Part shown: one piece after another, positions 1 to 8,781 of the stretch
How positions within the stretch are numbered: the first letter of the stretch is position 1
Layout of the letters: each line of letters starts with the position of its first letter
Made by a program: the position numbers and the translations under genes
Assembly (NCBI GenBank): GCA_004535795.1
Contig: SPIA01000002.1
Location: 364,249-428,248 of the forward strand
Source: Gammaproteobacteria bacterium LSUCC0057
GTDB lineage: Bacteria; Pseudomonadota; Gammaproteobacteria; Pseudomonadales; Porticoccaceae
Length of the DNA: 64,000 nucleotides
Direction: 5' to 3'
The notes under the pieces: generated by a model
What the model saw: only the letters and a program-made list of their open reading frames with translations
The model's database searches: none
Told to the model about the DNA's origin: nothing

Positions 1-3000
1 ATAAACCGTGACTGTGCCTTGCGAGTCGATCACAGAGTCACTCGCTTGGTTAATGCCGCTACCCTGCAGCCAGATATTTCCAGCCGTTGAAGTTATATCG
101 AAACTGCCCAGCTCCAGCGAACCGTTACCTGTCCTAATCGATACATCCGTAGCAGTAATGTCGCCAATCAAAGCCATGCCTGCTGCACGGCCAATCGCAT
201 GAACAGCTAGTGAACCACCCAGAGAGAAGTCTCCCAGGGTATCAATTATATTGGCCGAACTCGTAATACTAATGTTACCGCCAGCAAAAGCCTCTAGCGT
301 TTTGATGTCAATTATATCCGTTATATAGGATATATCTGATTGAACGATATCGCCCACCACATCAGCTACATCGCCTATCATTTCACCAAAACGTAAAGTG
401 CCACTTGCAGCTGTGATGCGACTAACCTGAACTGATGCAGCGTCTTGTATCACCACGGCATCGGTACCAGCAGAATCGGCATCTGTGGTAACCATAGTAC
501 CTAGCAGATTAATTGCACCGTCATTACCGTCGACGCGGATTTTTCCCGAGCCTGCGTCTATCTCGCTTGCACCATATCTGTCACCATATTGATATACGCC
601 GCTACCAGTCAGGCTAACATCGCCGCCTCCCGTGCTCAGATCAGCATGGTTAAAATTAAGCTGCCCGTCGGCAAAAAATGTCGCATCACCATTATTAAGG
701 TTTAATGTTCTCTGATTAGATGCGCCAGTGCTGCTTACCGTCAAAGTACCGTTGGTAGCCGAAATACTCATGGGCGCAGTATCGGCGCTTAAATTAATAC
801 TAGAATAGATTCTAATATCTTCATCGCCTGCAGAGTCTGTGCCCGTGGTGGCTAATTGGTAACCGCCAACTCGGTTAAAATCTTGGCTTGCGCCGGTAGT
901 ACTGGCGAGCTTTATAAGCCCGGTATTATTTAAAGCGATGAAGCTACCGCCGTAGATGTTATCGGGAATGATGATATCTGTACCTGTTGAAAACAGGATA
1001 TCGCCCAACCGACCCGAACTGGAGCCCAGAGAATCTCCAATACTAACTGAACCGCCGTTGACACCATTAAAGGTGAGATTATTCTGCTCTGCGGCTTCGC
1101 TATAGACGTCACTACTAAAATCTATACCACCACTACCACGAACAAACACCGCACTTTCGCGCAAAATTGTCGAGTCAGCATTAATATCGACTGTACTATT
1201 GCCGCCCGAGGTATCAATGGTAACGGTCCCCGTATCGGACGGATCACCGAGATAAACACTGTCTGCAGAAAGCGTTAAACCCTCTTTTGAGTTGCCTGAT
1301 TTTGAGTCGCTTAGTGTTACACTTTCATCGAGGTGGATATAAGAATTAGCCGTGATATTCAAGAAATCCAGCGCCTCAACACCCCCTATTTCTCCATGCA
1401 TAGCAACATTGCCTGTTCCTGTACTGATAGTCAGACCATGCCCTGCCAAATCACCGTTAGAATCCAGCGACGAATCAAACTCAACATCCCCCACCGTCGA
1501 TCCTGTTGAGATCGTACGATCGCCGCTGAGAACTACCGCAGTTTTTATATTGATGTAACCGCCCAGGCCCGTATCAGAGGTGCCCACTGCGCTGCCGCCG
1601 GCGGTGGTTAGATTACCGTTAAATATAATGTCGTCACCGTCTGCACCATCACCAACTGCCTCGATGACAATTACCCCAGCATTACCGCCATTTCGGTTCG
1701 CAGGGATATCGGCTGATGAGTTAACCACCGCCGAGCCGCCAGAGGCTATGATATTCCCCACGCTCAAAGCACCATCCAGTGCCGTCAAAAAAACGTCCGC
1801 AGCATTGGCACCAACACCGTTTAAATTGTCGGATCCCGCGGTTGTTATGTTATTAACCAGCATACCGTTGCCGGCTGTCAGCCGCACCCGGCCGGAGGTG
1901 GTGCCGGTACTGGCTAGCGATGAAGTGACAATATCTGCATCGGCTGCTGAAGTGATAGCGCCAGTCGTTGTGGTGAAGTCGATATTTCCGCCTTCTGTGC
2001 GAATGTCGTCGTTTATAACAATATTGCTGCCGGTCAGCGCTACAGTACCGCTGCCGTAAATTTCAAAACGCGCCTTGCCGTTGATCACTGCGATCTCATC
2101 TGTGGAATCGCCATTGCCGGCCAGGGTCAAAGTGCCGGTGTCGCTGTTACCTAATGTGATATTACCCTGCGCTGTGAGTGATTCGACGGTTAAATCACCA
2201 TCGACATCGGCCAACGCAATAGAGCCGCCGCCGTCGGTAGCGGCGATCAAAGTCACCGCCGCCAAACTCCCAGAGCTGAGAATAGAGGCGTTACTGTCTT
2301 CGGCGGTGGATAAAGTCACCAGGCCTTTACCCACGCCGGCAGCGCTAATGTTGCCTAATTTCAGTTCACGGTTGTTGGCCAAGGCGATGTCGCCATCACC
2401 GGTGGTGGCACTGATAGTGCCAATAAAGCCGTTGAGCGCCGAGTCTAGGGTAATATCACCGCTGACTGTGGAGACCGCAACCGCACCACCTAAACGCAAC
2501 GCGGAACCCGCCCCTTGCGAAACCCCCGTGCCGGCGTCGAGGGTTAAGCCGCCATCAAAGGAACTGATGGATTTATTTTCATCCAGGGTGATACTACCTG
2601 CTGCTTGCAGCGTCAGGGTTGAGGCGCTGCCCCACGAGATCGAGTCGGCGACCGTTATATCGCCAGCCTGAGAACCTGACGAGCCGGTTGAAACGGTGAC
2701 ATCCGCGCCTGTCAGCGCGTTTTGTAAAGTGGTCACATTCAACACCGAGTCATTGCCGGCGGCGTCAAACCCACCGGCGATGTTGGCATCGGTACTAGCA
2801 CTGATGGTCAAATTGAATGGGTCTAGCAGCAGTGAACCAATGGCGCCTTGCGCCGCGGTCAGGTCGACGCTGCCGACAAAAGCGAGACGGCCCTTGCCGG
2901 AGACCTCGGCAAAACCGCCGTCGCCGCCGAGTGCGCCACCGGTAGCCACGATATGGCCGGCGAATACGGTATCGCCATCGGCCCAGACAATCACCTCACC

Positions 3001-4665
3001 ACCGTCACCGCGCTCAGTGGCGCTGGCGCTGATAGCGGTCTCGGCACTGAGGGTGGTGCGCTGTGCGTTAGCTATGGTGTTATCTTGACCTTTATAGCCA
3101 CCGCCAATTTTTATATTACCACCAGCGCTAGGGCCGTCGGCAGTGAGCGAATTGTGCTCAGAAAACTCTAAATCGTCAGCGGTGATGGCAATCTCACCGC
3201 CGTCGCCATTAGTTGCATCGGCGCGCAGCGCCGACTGGCTGACCACGATAGTGGTAGGCGCCGGCAGTGGCGCCGGAGTAGGCGAAGGCGGCTGTTGCGG
3301 TTGTTCGGGGGCACGGCTTGGTGCCGTGAGCGAAATGCGGCCGGCCGCCAGCGCACCACTGCTATCGAGCAGGCTGTCGGCAATGGTCTGCTCGGCAGCT
3401 ATAATTTCGATGCTGCCGCCGCTGACGACACCACTGGCATCGATATGTGCCTGGGTAATACGCACATTTTCAGCCTGCACGACGAATTTGCCGGCGCTCT
3501 CGTCGCGCTGCGCGGGCTGTTGGGTATCGGCCTCTGGGGCAGAGGCAGTCTGACTAATATCAACGCGCGCCTGACTCTCTATGTTGACCTGAGGGGCTTG
3601 CAGCCTCACTTCGCCACCCGCACTACCGCCAGAGGCGTCAATCAGGCTGCCGGCTGCCAGTGTAATTTGCGCCGCGGTCAACTCTACGCTACCGCCGACC
3701 CCGTCGGCCGCCGAGGCATCAATAATATGGCTGTTGGCGATAGCTCCATGGCCGCCTGACAAGCGGATAGTACCGCCGTCGCCGGTGCCTATGCCGCGCG
3801 CCTGGATGATGCCGGTATTGTTAATCGCCAGGCTCGCCAGCTGGTCGGCAGCCTCGACGGTCATAACAATATTACCGCCGTCGGCCTGAATAATGCCGCC
3901 GTTATTGATATAGGCGTCTACCACCGGGCCCTCGACCTCAATCGCCACCGGGCCACCCAAGTCGAGACGAACGCGCTGGCCGGCGCCCAACAGGATGTCG
4001 CCACCCTCAGCATTGAGGCGGCCGACATTTTCCATCTTGGCGGCAATCATCACCACAAAACCGCCGGGGCGAGCGACTACGTTACCCTGGTTGACAATGA
4101 CTCCCGCGGAATTACCGGTGAAGGTGTAGTTGCCGGCCATGAAGTCTTCGTTAGAGATGTTCAGGGTCGAGGCCACCAGCCCGGCAACATCGACTACCGA
4201 GCGCTCTCCAAACACGATGCCGTTGGGGTTGACCAAAAATACTCGGCCATTGGCGACCAGCGAACCACGAATTTGCGAGGGATCACCGCCGAGTACGCGG
4301 TTCAGCGCCACCGAGCTGCTGGACGGCTGCAGGTACTCGACACGGTTGCCCTCACCGATGTTGTAACCCTGCCAGTCGATCGCCACCCGATCGCTGCTCT
4401 GGCGAACAATCATGCTATTGCTGTCGCTCTCGATAGTGGCGCTACCGGCCGCCACCTGCCCACCCTGGGGCAGGTCGGCAAAAGCGATACCGCCCACCAG
4501 CAGCCAGCCGGCGCCGGCAAACAGCTGCCCCAGCGTGGTCAGCTTGGCGCTGCCGCGGCTGTTTGTTTTTGTTTTGCCCTTGGTGATCTCAGAAACCGCC
4601 TGCCACACCTGCAAGGCCACATTCCAGACAACGCGATAAACATGATTGAGAGAGCTACGTTTCAT
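1..4665 (-). CDS. Two-partner secretion exoprotein (TpsA, filamentous haemagglutinin type), C-terminus cut by window edge
   Basis: Secreted partner of a two-partner system; family members cross the outer membrane through their TpsB and act as long beta-helical adhesins or cytolysins. The frame is open from an ATG at 4665 to the window edge, at least 1555 codons. Residues 1-30 are an extended signal region (MKRSSLNHVYRVVWN...), followed by a hydrophobic core at about 45-63 with likely cleavage after AFA. The TPS domain follows, with the hallmark NPNGIVFG at residues 146-153 and GLVASTLNIS after it. A Pro-rich linker lies near residues 453-475. A GGDGGFAEVSGK...LLLDPFN block at about 577-618 is shared by many giant haemagglutinin-like proteins. 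The remainder is Gly/Ser/Thr/Asp/Asn-rich beta-helix-like repeat; I saw no Cys. It follows tpsB after 33 nt, so the two are probably one operon. The far end looks richer in A+T than the neighbouring genes. Ligand and activity are unknown. Confidence 0.9.
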   Translation of the reverse strand, partial: MKRSSLNHVYRVVWNVALQVWQAVSEITKGKTKTNSRGSAKLTTLGQLFAGAGWLLVGGIAFADLPQGGQVAAGSATIESDSNSMIVRQSSDRVAIDWQGYNIGEGNRVEYLQPSSSSVALNRVLGGDPSQIRGSLVANGRVFLVNPNGIVFGERSVVDVAGLVASTLNISNEDFMAGNYTFTGNSAGVIVNQGNVVARPGGFVVMIAAKMENVGRLNAEGGDILLGAGQRVRLDLGGPVAIEVEGPVVDAYINNGGIIQADGGNIVMTVEAADQLASLAINNTGIIQARGIGTGDGGTIRLSGGHGAIANSHIIDASAADGVGGSVELTAAQITLAAGSLIDASGGSAGGEVRLQAPQVNIESQARVDISQTASAPEADTQQPAQRDESAGKFVVQAENVRITQAHIDASGVVSGGSIEIIAAEQTIADSLLDSSGALAAGRISLTAPSRAPEQPQQPPSPTPAPLPAPTTIVVSQSALRADATNGDGGEIAITADDLEFSEHNSLTADGPSAGGNIKIGGGYKGQDNTIANAQRTTLSAETAISASATERGDGGEVIVWADGDTVFAGHIVATGGALGGDGGFAEVSGKGRLAFVGSVDLTAAQGAIGSLLLDPFNLTISASTDANIAGGFDAAGNDSVLNVTTLQNALTGADVTVSTGSSGSQAGDITVADSISWGSASTLTLQAAGSITLDENKSISSFDGGLTLDAGTGVSQGAGSALRLGGAVAVSTVSGDITLDSALNGFIGTISATTGDGDIALANNRELKLGNISAAGVGKGLVTLSTAEDSNASILSSGSLAAVTLIAATDGGGSIALADVDGDLTVESLTAQGNITLGNSDTGTLTLAGNGDSTDEIAVINGKARFEIYGSGTVALTGSNIVINDDIRTEGGNIDFTTTTGAITSAADADIVTSSLASTGTTSGRVRLTAGNGMLVNNITTAGSDNLNGVGANAADVFLTALDGALSVGNIIASGGSAVVNSSADIPANRNGGNAGVIVIEAVGDGADGDDIIFNGNLTTAGGSAVGTSDTGLGGYINIKTAVVLSGDRTISTGSTVGDVEFDSSLDSNGDLAGHGLTISTGTGNVAMHGEIGGVEALDFLNITANSYIHLDESVTLSDSKSGNSKEGLTLSADSVYLGDPSDTGTVTIDTSGGNSTVDINADSTILRESAVFVRGSGGIDFSSDVYSEAAEQNNLTFNGVNGGSVSIGDSLGSSSGRLGDILFSTGTDIIIPDNIYGGSFIALNNTGLIKLASTTGASQDFNRVGGYQLATTGTDSAGDEDIRIYSSINLSADTAPMSISATNGTLTVSSTGASNQRTLNLNNGDATFFADGQLNFNHADLSTGGGDVSLTGSGVYQYGDRYGASEIDAGSGKIRVDGNDGAINLLGTMVTTDADSAGTDAVVIQDAASVQVSRITAASGTLRFGEMIGDVADVVGDIVQSDISYITDIIDIKTLEAFAGGNISITSSANIIDTLGDFSLGGSLAVHAIGRAAGMALIGDITATDVSIRTGNGSLELGSFDITSTAGNIWLQGSGINQASDSVIDSQGTVTVY

Positions 4666-4698
4666 TTTTTATTAACCGTTCTGTAAATCAATAGGGGA

Positions 4699-6531
4699 TT
4701 AAAAACTGGAGCTGAGCGAGAACCACAGCCGCGGCGAGGACATGTCGGGCTCGGCCAGCGAGTCTCCGCCCTTACCTATCCACGCCGCCACCAGGTCCAT
4801 ATTGGCACCGAGCCGGGCGAAGCGGAGACCCAAGCCGTAGCCGGAGAGGTCGCGACTTTCGCTCAGATCGGCGGTGGTGACGCGGTCGGCGCGCGCGGCG
4901 TCAAAGAACAGATAGGGTGTGGCGTCGTACTGAGGCAGGTGATAACTCAGCTCACCCTGAAACACCTCGCCGCGGTACCCGCTAAACTCGCCCGGCGGGT
5001 AGGCGCGAACAGCGTAAATGCCGCCGAGTGAGATGAAGTGTGAGCTGTCGATATCGTCATCGGCCTGCTGCAGCGACAACCTAGCCACGGCGCTGAGCTG
5101 ACTGTTAAAGCGCTGCTCGCGAGCGATGCGCACATTGAACACGGCATAGTCGTCGTCGGAGCGGCTGGCGCGGTTATCGTCGACCACCTCGTTGTACTGC
5201 GCAGAGAACGCTCCATAGGTGACGGCACTGCCGCCAAAACCGTCGCGCCAATCAAAATTCACGCTCAGCGGCAGCGATTCAATGGTGTACTCTTCTGTCG
5301 AAGCGGCCAGCGTGTTGACATAGTTACTCCACTCCAACCCGCCCGAAAGGGTAATGTTGCGCAGCTGCGAGCGCACCAGCGGGTAGTTTAACGAGGCGCT
5401 GAAGCGCTCAGTTTCCCCATCGGCAAGGCCGGCAAACTCGCCACTGCCCAATTCATAACGGCTAAACAAGTAGTTGGTTTGCAACCGCAGCCCCTTCGGA
5501 TTGAGAGGCAAACTGTAGCCGAGCGAAGCCAACCAGGTATTTTCGTCGGTGACTAAGCCGGTAAAGCTGAACAGGTCGCCAAAGAGAAAATTGCGCGACT
5601 TAAAAAAATCTAAACGGGCGCGGTTGCGGCCCGAGGCCTCGCTACCAAAATTGTCGACAGCAGCGAAGACCTTGGTGGCATCGTCTTCGATCATGCGTAC
5701 TTCAAGATCGCCAGCTCCGCGCAGAGCACCCGGCCGCACCACTGGCACCGCGGTATACCCGGGGATGTCGTCGAGAATCAGCGCGATGCGCTCAATTTTC
5801 TTCGCCTCAATCACCTCGCCGCTGCTGAGCTCACCAAGAAACGCCTGCGCCTCGGGGTTGGCGGTGCGCTGCTGGTCGGTCTGCGCATAGTCTGTCTCAA
5901 GCTGCTGCATGCGGCCATCAAAGAGGTTGTCGATCGACCTCACCACCTCCTGGAGCTCCTCCTCCTTAAAGTGGCGTGACAGCGTGCCCAAGCTCTCTTG
6001 CAACACCTGGTTGCGCAGCGCCTGCAGCGCCATCGCCGGCGAGGCGGCCGGAGCATCGACAGCGCTGATCTCACCGTAGCGCCCCTCGAGAATCTCGAAC
6101 TCCACCTTGCCGTTCTGAACATCTTGTGCCGGCAGGTAAGCGCGTGCAAACGGGTAACCGGCATCGCGATAGAACTGGCTGAGGGTATTGGCAATCTCTT
6201 CTAAAATAGAAAAATCGACCATGGTGCCGGTGCGATCGGCCACCAGCGCGCCGAGCTGTTCTGCACTGAACAAAGTGTTGCCGCTAATCTCAATAGCGCG
6301 CAGCTCAAAGGTGGCGCCACCCGGCGCCGCGCGCAACAGCGGCCCGCCATTGACACGGAAATTGGGGCTCACCGCCGGCGCGGAGAGTGTCGGCGCGGTC
6401 TGTGGTAGGCGCACCGAGGGGTCCAAGGTCTGCGCTGACAGCGCTGTGCTCAACAGTGTAGCCGCCATGCCTAACGGCAGAATCCTTGTAGAAAGTGCGG
6501 TGCTTAATCTTGAGAAAGAGAGGAACTTCAT
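4699..6531 (-). CDS. TpsB outer-membrane transporter, ShlB/FhaC/HecB family (Omp85 superfamily)
   Basis: Outer-membrane pore that recognises the TPS domain of the downstream exoprotein and exports it. The protein from ATG 6531 is 610 residues. It has a cleavable signal (MKFLSFSRLSTAL... ending near ALSAQ), then POTRA-type domains (FELRAIEISGNTLFSAEQL and VEFEILEGRYGEIS regions). A C-terminal 16-strand-type barrel ends in an aromatic residue (LWFSLSSSF). The frame extends upstream to 6555, but 6531 places the signal peptide at the N-terminus, so I prefer it. The length and the pairing with tpsA fit FhaC/ShlB. It lies upstream of tpsA with 33 nt between them. Confidence 0.9.
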   Translation of the reverse strand: MKFLSFSRLSTALSTRILPLGMAATLLSTALSAQTLDPSVRLPQTAPTLSAPAVSPNFRVNGGPLLRAAPGGATFELRAIEISGNTLFSAEQLGALVADRTGTMVDFSILEEIANTLSQFYRDAGYPFARAYLPAQDVQNGKVEFEILEGRYGEISAVDAPAASPAMALQALRNQVLQESLGTLSRHFKEEELQEVVRSIDNLFDGRMQQLETDYAQTDQQRTANPEAQAFLGELSSGEVIEAKKIERIALILDDIPGYTAVPVVRPGALRGAGDLEVRMIEDDATKVFAAVDNFGSEASGRNRARLDFFKSRNFLFGDLFSFTGLVTDENTWLASLGYSLPLNPKGLRLQTNYLFSRYELGSGEFAGLADGETERFSASLNYPLVRSQLRNITLSGGLEWSNYVNTLAASTEEYTIESLPLSVNFDWRDGFGGSAVTYGAFSAQYNEVVDDNRASRSDDDYAVFNVRIAREQRFNSQLSAVARLSLQQADDDIDSSHFISLGGIYAVRAYPPGEFSGYRGEVFQGELSYHLPQYDATPYLFFDAARADRVTTADLSESRDLSGYGLGLRFARLGANMDLVAAWIGKGGDSLAEPDMSSPRLWFSLSSSF

Positions 6532-6567
6532 TATAATTTTACCGTGTGTGCACATAAATATTACGGG

Positions 6568-6597
6568 TAAGTACTTAATTATTAGTAAGATACTTAA
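6568..6597 (-). promoter_or_regulatory. AT-rich repeat upstream of tpsBA, possible operator
   Basis: The short region upstream of tpsB holds a 10-bp palindrome TAAGTACTTA (6568-6577) and two copies of TACTTAA (6572-6578 and 6591-6597) 19 bp apart. On the minus strand TAATAAT lies between them and could be a -10 element. This is a plausible promoter/operator for the tpsBA operon, but no regulator is identifiable. The rest of the 6532-6784 gap shows nothing I can name. Confidence 0.25.
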
Positions 6598-6784
6598 AGT
6601 CGGAACAAAATAAAACCGTTCATCACAATCTTTTTCCGCATATTACCCCTATAGCCCGGCCTAACATCCGAGTGTTGTGCCCAGCCGATTCTCAGTGCGG
6701 CGTAGACACACCCGCTCAAGGATAACGGCTGGTTACTCGACCACCGGCCTGGCGGCGACGCCCTGCGCTGCGCGTCAGACTTGA

Positions 6785-8374
6785 CTACTCGTCACCATAG
6801 TTAAGGGCATAGCGCATGACGTGATAGAGGTAGTTCTGCTCCTGTACGCCGTGCAATAGATGCGCCCATGGGCCACGCGCATAGATCACCACATCCTCGC
6901 CACCATGCGTTTCTGAGCCCATGGGCACCAGTGCCTCTTGGTGGTAATCTTTGCTGGTGGTGGTCTCGCCAGCCTCCAAGTGGCGACCCGCTGTTGCTGG
7001 CGATCGATAGCGCTCTGCGGGGTTGTCGGCATAGCCATAACCGCGTCCGTTGCTGTAACTGAGAGTCGTGTAGGGCTTGCCATCACCGGCTAGTTGCGGG
7101 CTATCTGAGGCGTGGCCGCGGCTGTCATTGGGCACTACTTGGCCGAGGATTGGGTTTCCGCGAGTGGGATAACCGGCCATGGTGATGACATGGCTGTGGT
7201 CTGCCGTAACGATGATTAGCGTATTCTCAGCGTTGGTTTTATCTAAAGCGACCTGAACTGCGCGCGACAGCTCTTGGCCGTCGGTGAGGGCGCGATAGGC
7301 ATTGCCGGCATGGTGGCCGTGGTCAATACGGCCCGCCTCAACCATTAAAAAAAAGCCGTTGCGATTTTTGGCCAGCCGCTCTATGGCGGCGGCGGTCATA
7401 GCGGAGAGCGATGGCTCATTGCCGTTGAGCGCCTCTCGATCTACTTCGTAGTGCAGGTGTGAGGGTTCAAAAAGCCCTAAAATATTACCTGTGAAATCCT
7501 CTGGCAGCGCGGCAAACTGCTCTGCATTCCAGAGGTATCGGCCAGCGCTATTGTGTTGCTGCCACTCGGCGATAAGGTTGCGGCCGTCCTGCCGCTTACC
7601 GCTCTGCTCTGGGTACTCTGGATCTGCCATGGTTGCCGGTAAAAAGTTGGCGCGGCCACCGCCCAGCACCACATCCATTGGGTTAGTGGCAGCAACTAAC
7701 TGGCTGGCTATATCTTCGCCACACGGTTGCATCGAGGCGGGAATATCGCCATCACTCTCCCAATTGCGGTGCGCAGCGTGGGCATAGATGGCCGCGGGAG
7801 TGGCGTGCGTCACCCGAGCGGTGGTGACAATCCCTGTGGCTTTATTGCGCGCTCTAGCATCGTCCAGCAGTGATCGCAGTGGCAGCGTGGGTGGCGTATG
7901 ACAGTTGCCAAGCTCAACCTCTGGGCCGAGCCCAACAACCCCGGCAGCAGTTTTTACCCCTGTCATTATCGCCGTCATAGTGCCGGCAGAATCAGGCGTT
8001 TGCTGGTTGGTATTGTAGGTCTTGGCCAACGCGACGTGGGGCAACAGCTCAAAGCTAAGCAGATGCTCCTCGCCAGCCAGCCCCCGCGACTGGCCGTCGA
8101 ATATACGGGTAGCAGTGACCGAGGTTACCCCGTTACCGTCGCCGATGAAAAGAATGATATTTTGCGCTTTGCGCTGAATAGGCTGGACAGTCAGCGCATG
8201 CTGCAAAGCGCGCTCGCCGTGCTGCCGCCAGTAGGCCGAGGTGAACTGTTGCGGGTCGATATTAACGCGGCGCAACTGCCGGTCGAGTTCGGCTCCGCTA
8301 TCATCGGCGGTGGCACTGACAGCGATCGCTGCCGCGAGAAGTACGCTCTTGCTAATACGGTACACAGCTTTCAA
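6785..8374 (-). CDS. phoA: Alkaline phosphatase, PhoA family
   Basis: Secreted metal-dependent phosphomonoesterase that releases phosphate from organic phosphate esters in the periplasm. The 529-residue product has a signal peptide (VLLAAAIAVSATA then DD). The first metal site is in LFIGDGNG (Asp79) and the nucleophile in TPDSAGT (Ser129). Further ligand motifs are GRIDHGHH, TADHSH and ETHGGED, all as in active PhoA enzymes. The start is ambiguous: TTG at 8374 or GTG at 8365, both just after a GGGGTGG Shine-Dalgarno-like run. A PhoB-box-like repeat and a TATTAT -10 lie directly upstream, so induction by phosphate limitation is likely. It stands alone; its neighbours are unrelated. Confidence 0.92.
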   Translation of the reverse strand: MKAVYRISKSVLLAAAIAVSATADDSGAELDRQLRRVNIDPQQFTSAYWRQHGERALQHALTVQPIQRKAQNIILFIGDGNGVTSVTATRIFDGQSRGLAGEEHLLSFELLPHVALAKTYNTNQQTPDSAGTMTAIMTGVKTAAGVVGLGPEVELGNCHTPPTLPLRSLLDDARARNKATGIVTTARVTHATPAAIYAHAAHRNWESDGDIPASMQPCGEDIASQLVAATNPMDVVLGGGRANFLPATMADPEYPEQSGKRQDGRNLIAEWQQHNSAGRYLWNAEQFAALPEDFTGNILGLFEPSHLHYEVDREALNGNEPSLSAMTAAAIERLAKNRNGFFLMVEAGRIDHGHHAGNAYRALTDGQELSRAVQVALDKTNAENTLIIVTADHSHVITMAGYPTRGNPILGQVVPNDSRGHASDSPQLAGDGKPYTTLSYSNGRGYGYADNPAERYRSPATAGRHLEAGETTTSKDYHQEALVPMGSETHGGEDVVIYARGPWAHLLHGVQEQNYLYHVMRYALNYGDE

Positions 8375-8394
8375 ACCACCCCGATTAGTTACCG

Positions 8395-8433
8395 ATAATA
8401 GTGTGGCAAGAGTTTACGACCGTGCGATGACAG
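8395..8433 (-). promoter_or_regulatory. PhoB-box-like operator and -10 element of the alkaline phosphatase gene
   Basis: Read on the minus strand, 8433-8416 is CTGTCAT-CGCA-CGGTCGT. This is two 7-bp direct repeats 4 bp apart that match the known Pho box (CTGTCAT-N4-CTGTCAY) at 12 of 14 positions; the spacer is not AT-rich as it is in E. coli. TATTAT at 8400-8395 follows 15 nt later, with a weaker CACTAT 12 nt downstream. The position immediately upstream of an alkaline phosphatase gene supports function. PhoB itself is not in the window. Confidence 0.6.
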
Positions 8434-8601
8434 CGACTCTTTGCCAGATATGCCGCCAATTAATTATAAAGCTCGGCTGCCCGCAATCGTCGCCTGCCGG
8501 AGCGCCTGGCCGCTGTTACTGGTTGAGTCATTCATTATAAATAACTCCCTCTGACACTGAGGGGTTAGCGCTATTGAGACGGCGTATTCGCAAATAGTGA
8601 A

Positions 8602-8751
8602 TTACTCTTTTTTATAATCCTCTTCGAGAATGCCTTTTTCTTTTAGCGTCTTGATCAGTTTTTCCATGCGAACGAGTGCAACCACTCCCAATATCCCGAA
8701 AACAACTCCCATCGTACCGAAAGAAAACTCAATGACTGCTAATCCTTCCAT
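8602..8751 (-). CDS. Small membrane protein, 49 residues, unknown function
   Basis: Short frame from ATG 8751 to TAA 8604-8602, preceded by a purine-rich Shine-Dalgarno (AGAGAAA). The predicted product begins MEGLAVIEFSFGTMG. It has one hydrophobic segment at residues 11-27 (FGTMGVVFGILGVVALV) and then a charged, probably helical tail of about 22 residues rich in Lys and Glu (KLIKTLKEKGILEEDYKKE). This is the layout of a single-pass inner-membrane small protein with a cytoplasmic tail. It sits alone between phoA and glmS. I do not recognise the family; homologues in relatives would be needed to confirm it. Confidence 0.55.
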   Translation of the reverse strand: MEGLAVIEFSFGTMGVVFGILGVVALVRMEKLIKTLKEKGILEEDYKKE

Positions 8752-8781
8752 AGATGTTTCTCTTTAAAATACCGTTTTTTA

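Noticed and set aside
2075..2671. 198-codon and neighbouring long plus-strand frames (1580-3759)
   Set aside because: Opposite the exoprotein gene; repetitive Pro/Ser/Ala products are the mirror of its Gly/Asp/Thr-rich repeats.
8375..8781. glmS ribozyme or riboswitch near glmS
   Set aside because: The region is downstream of glmS on its strand, and glmS ribozymes are a Firmicute feature; no structure was recognised.
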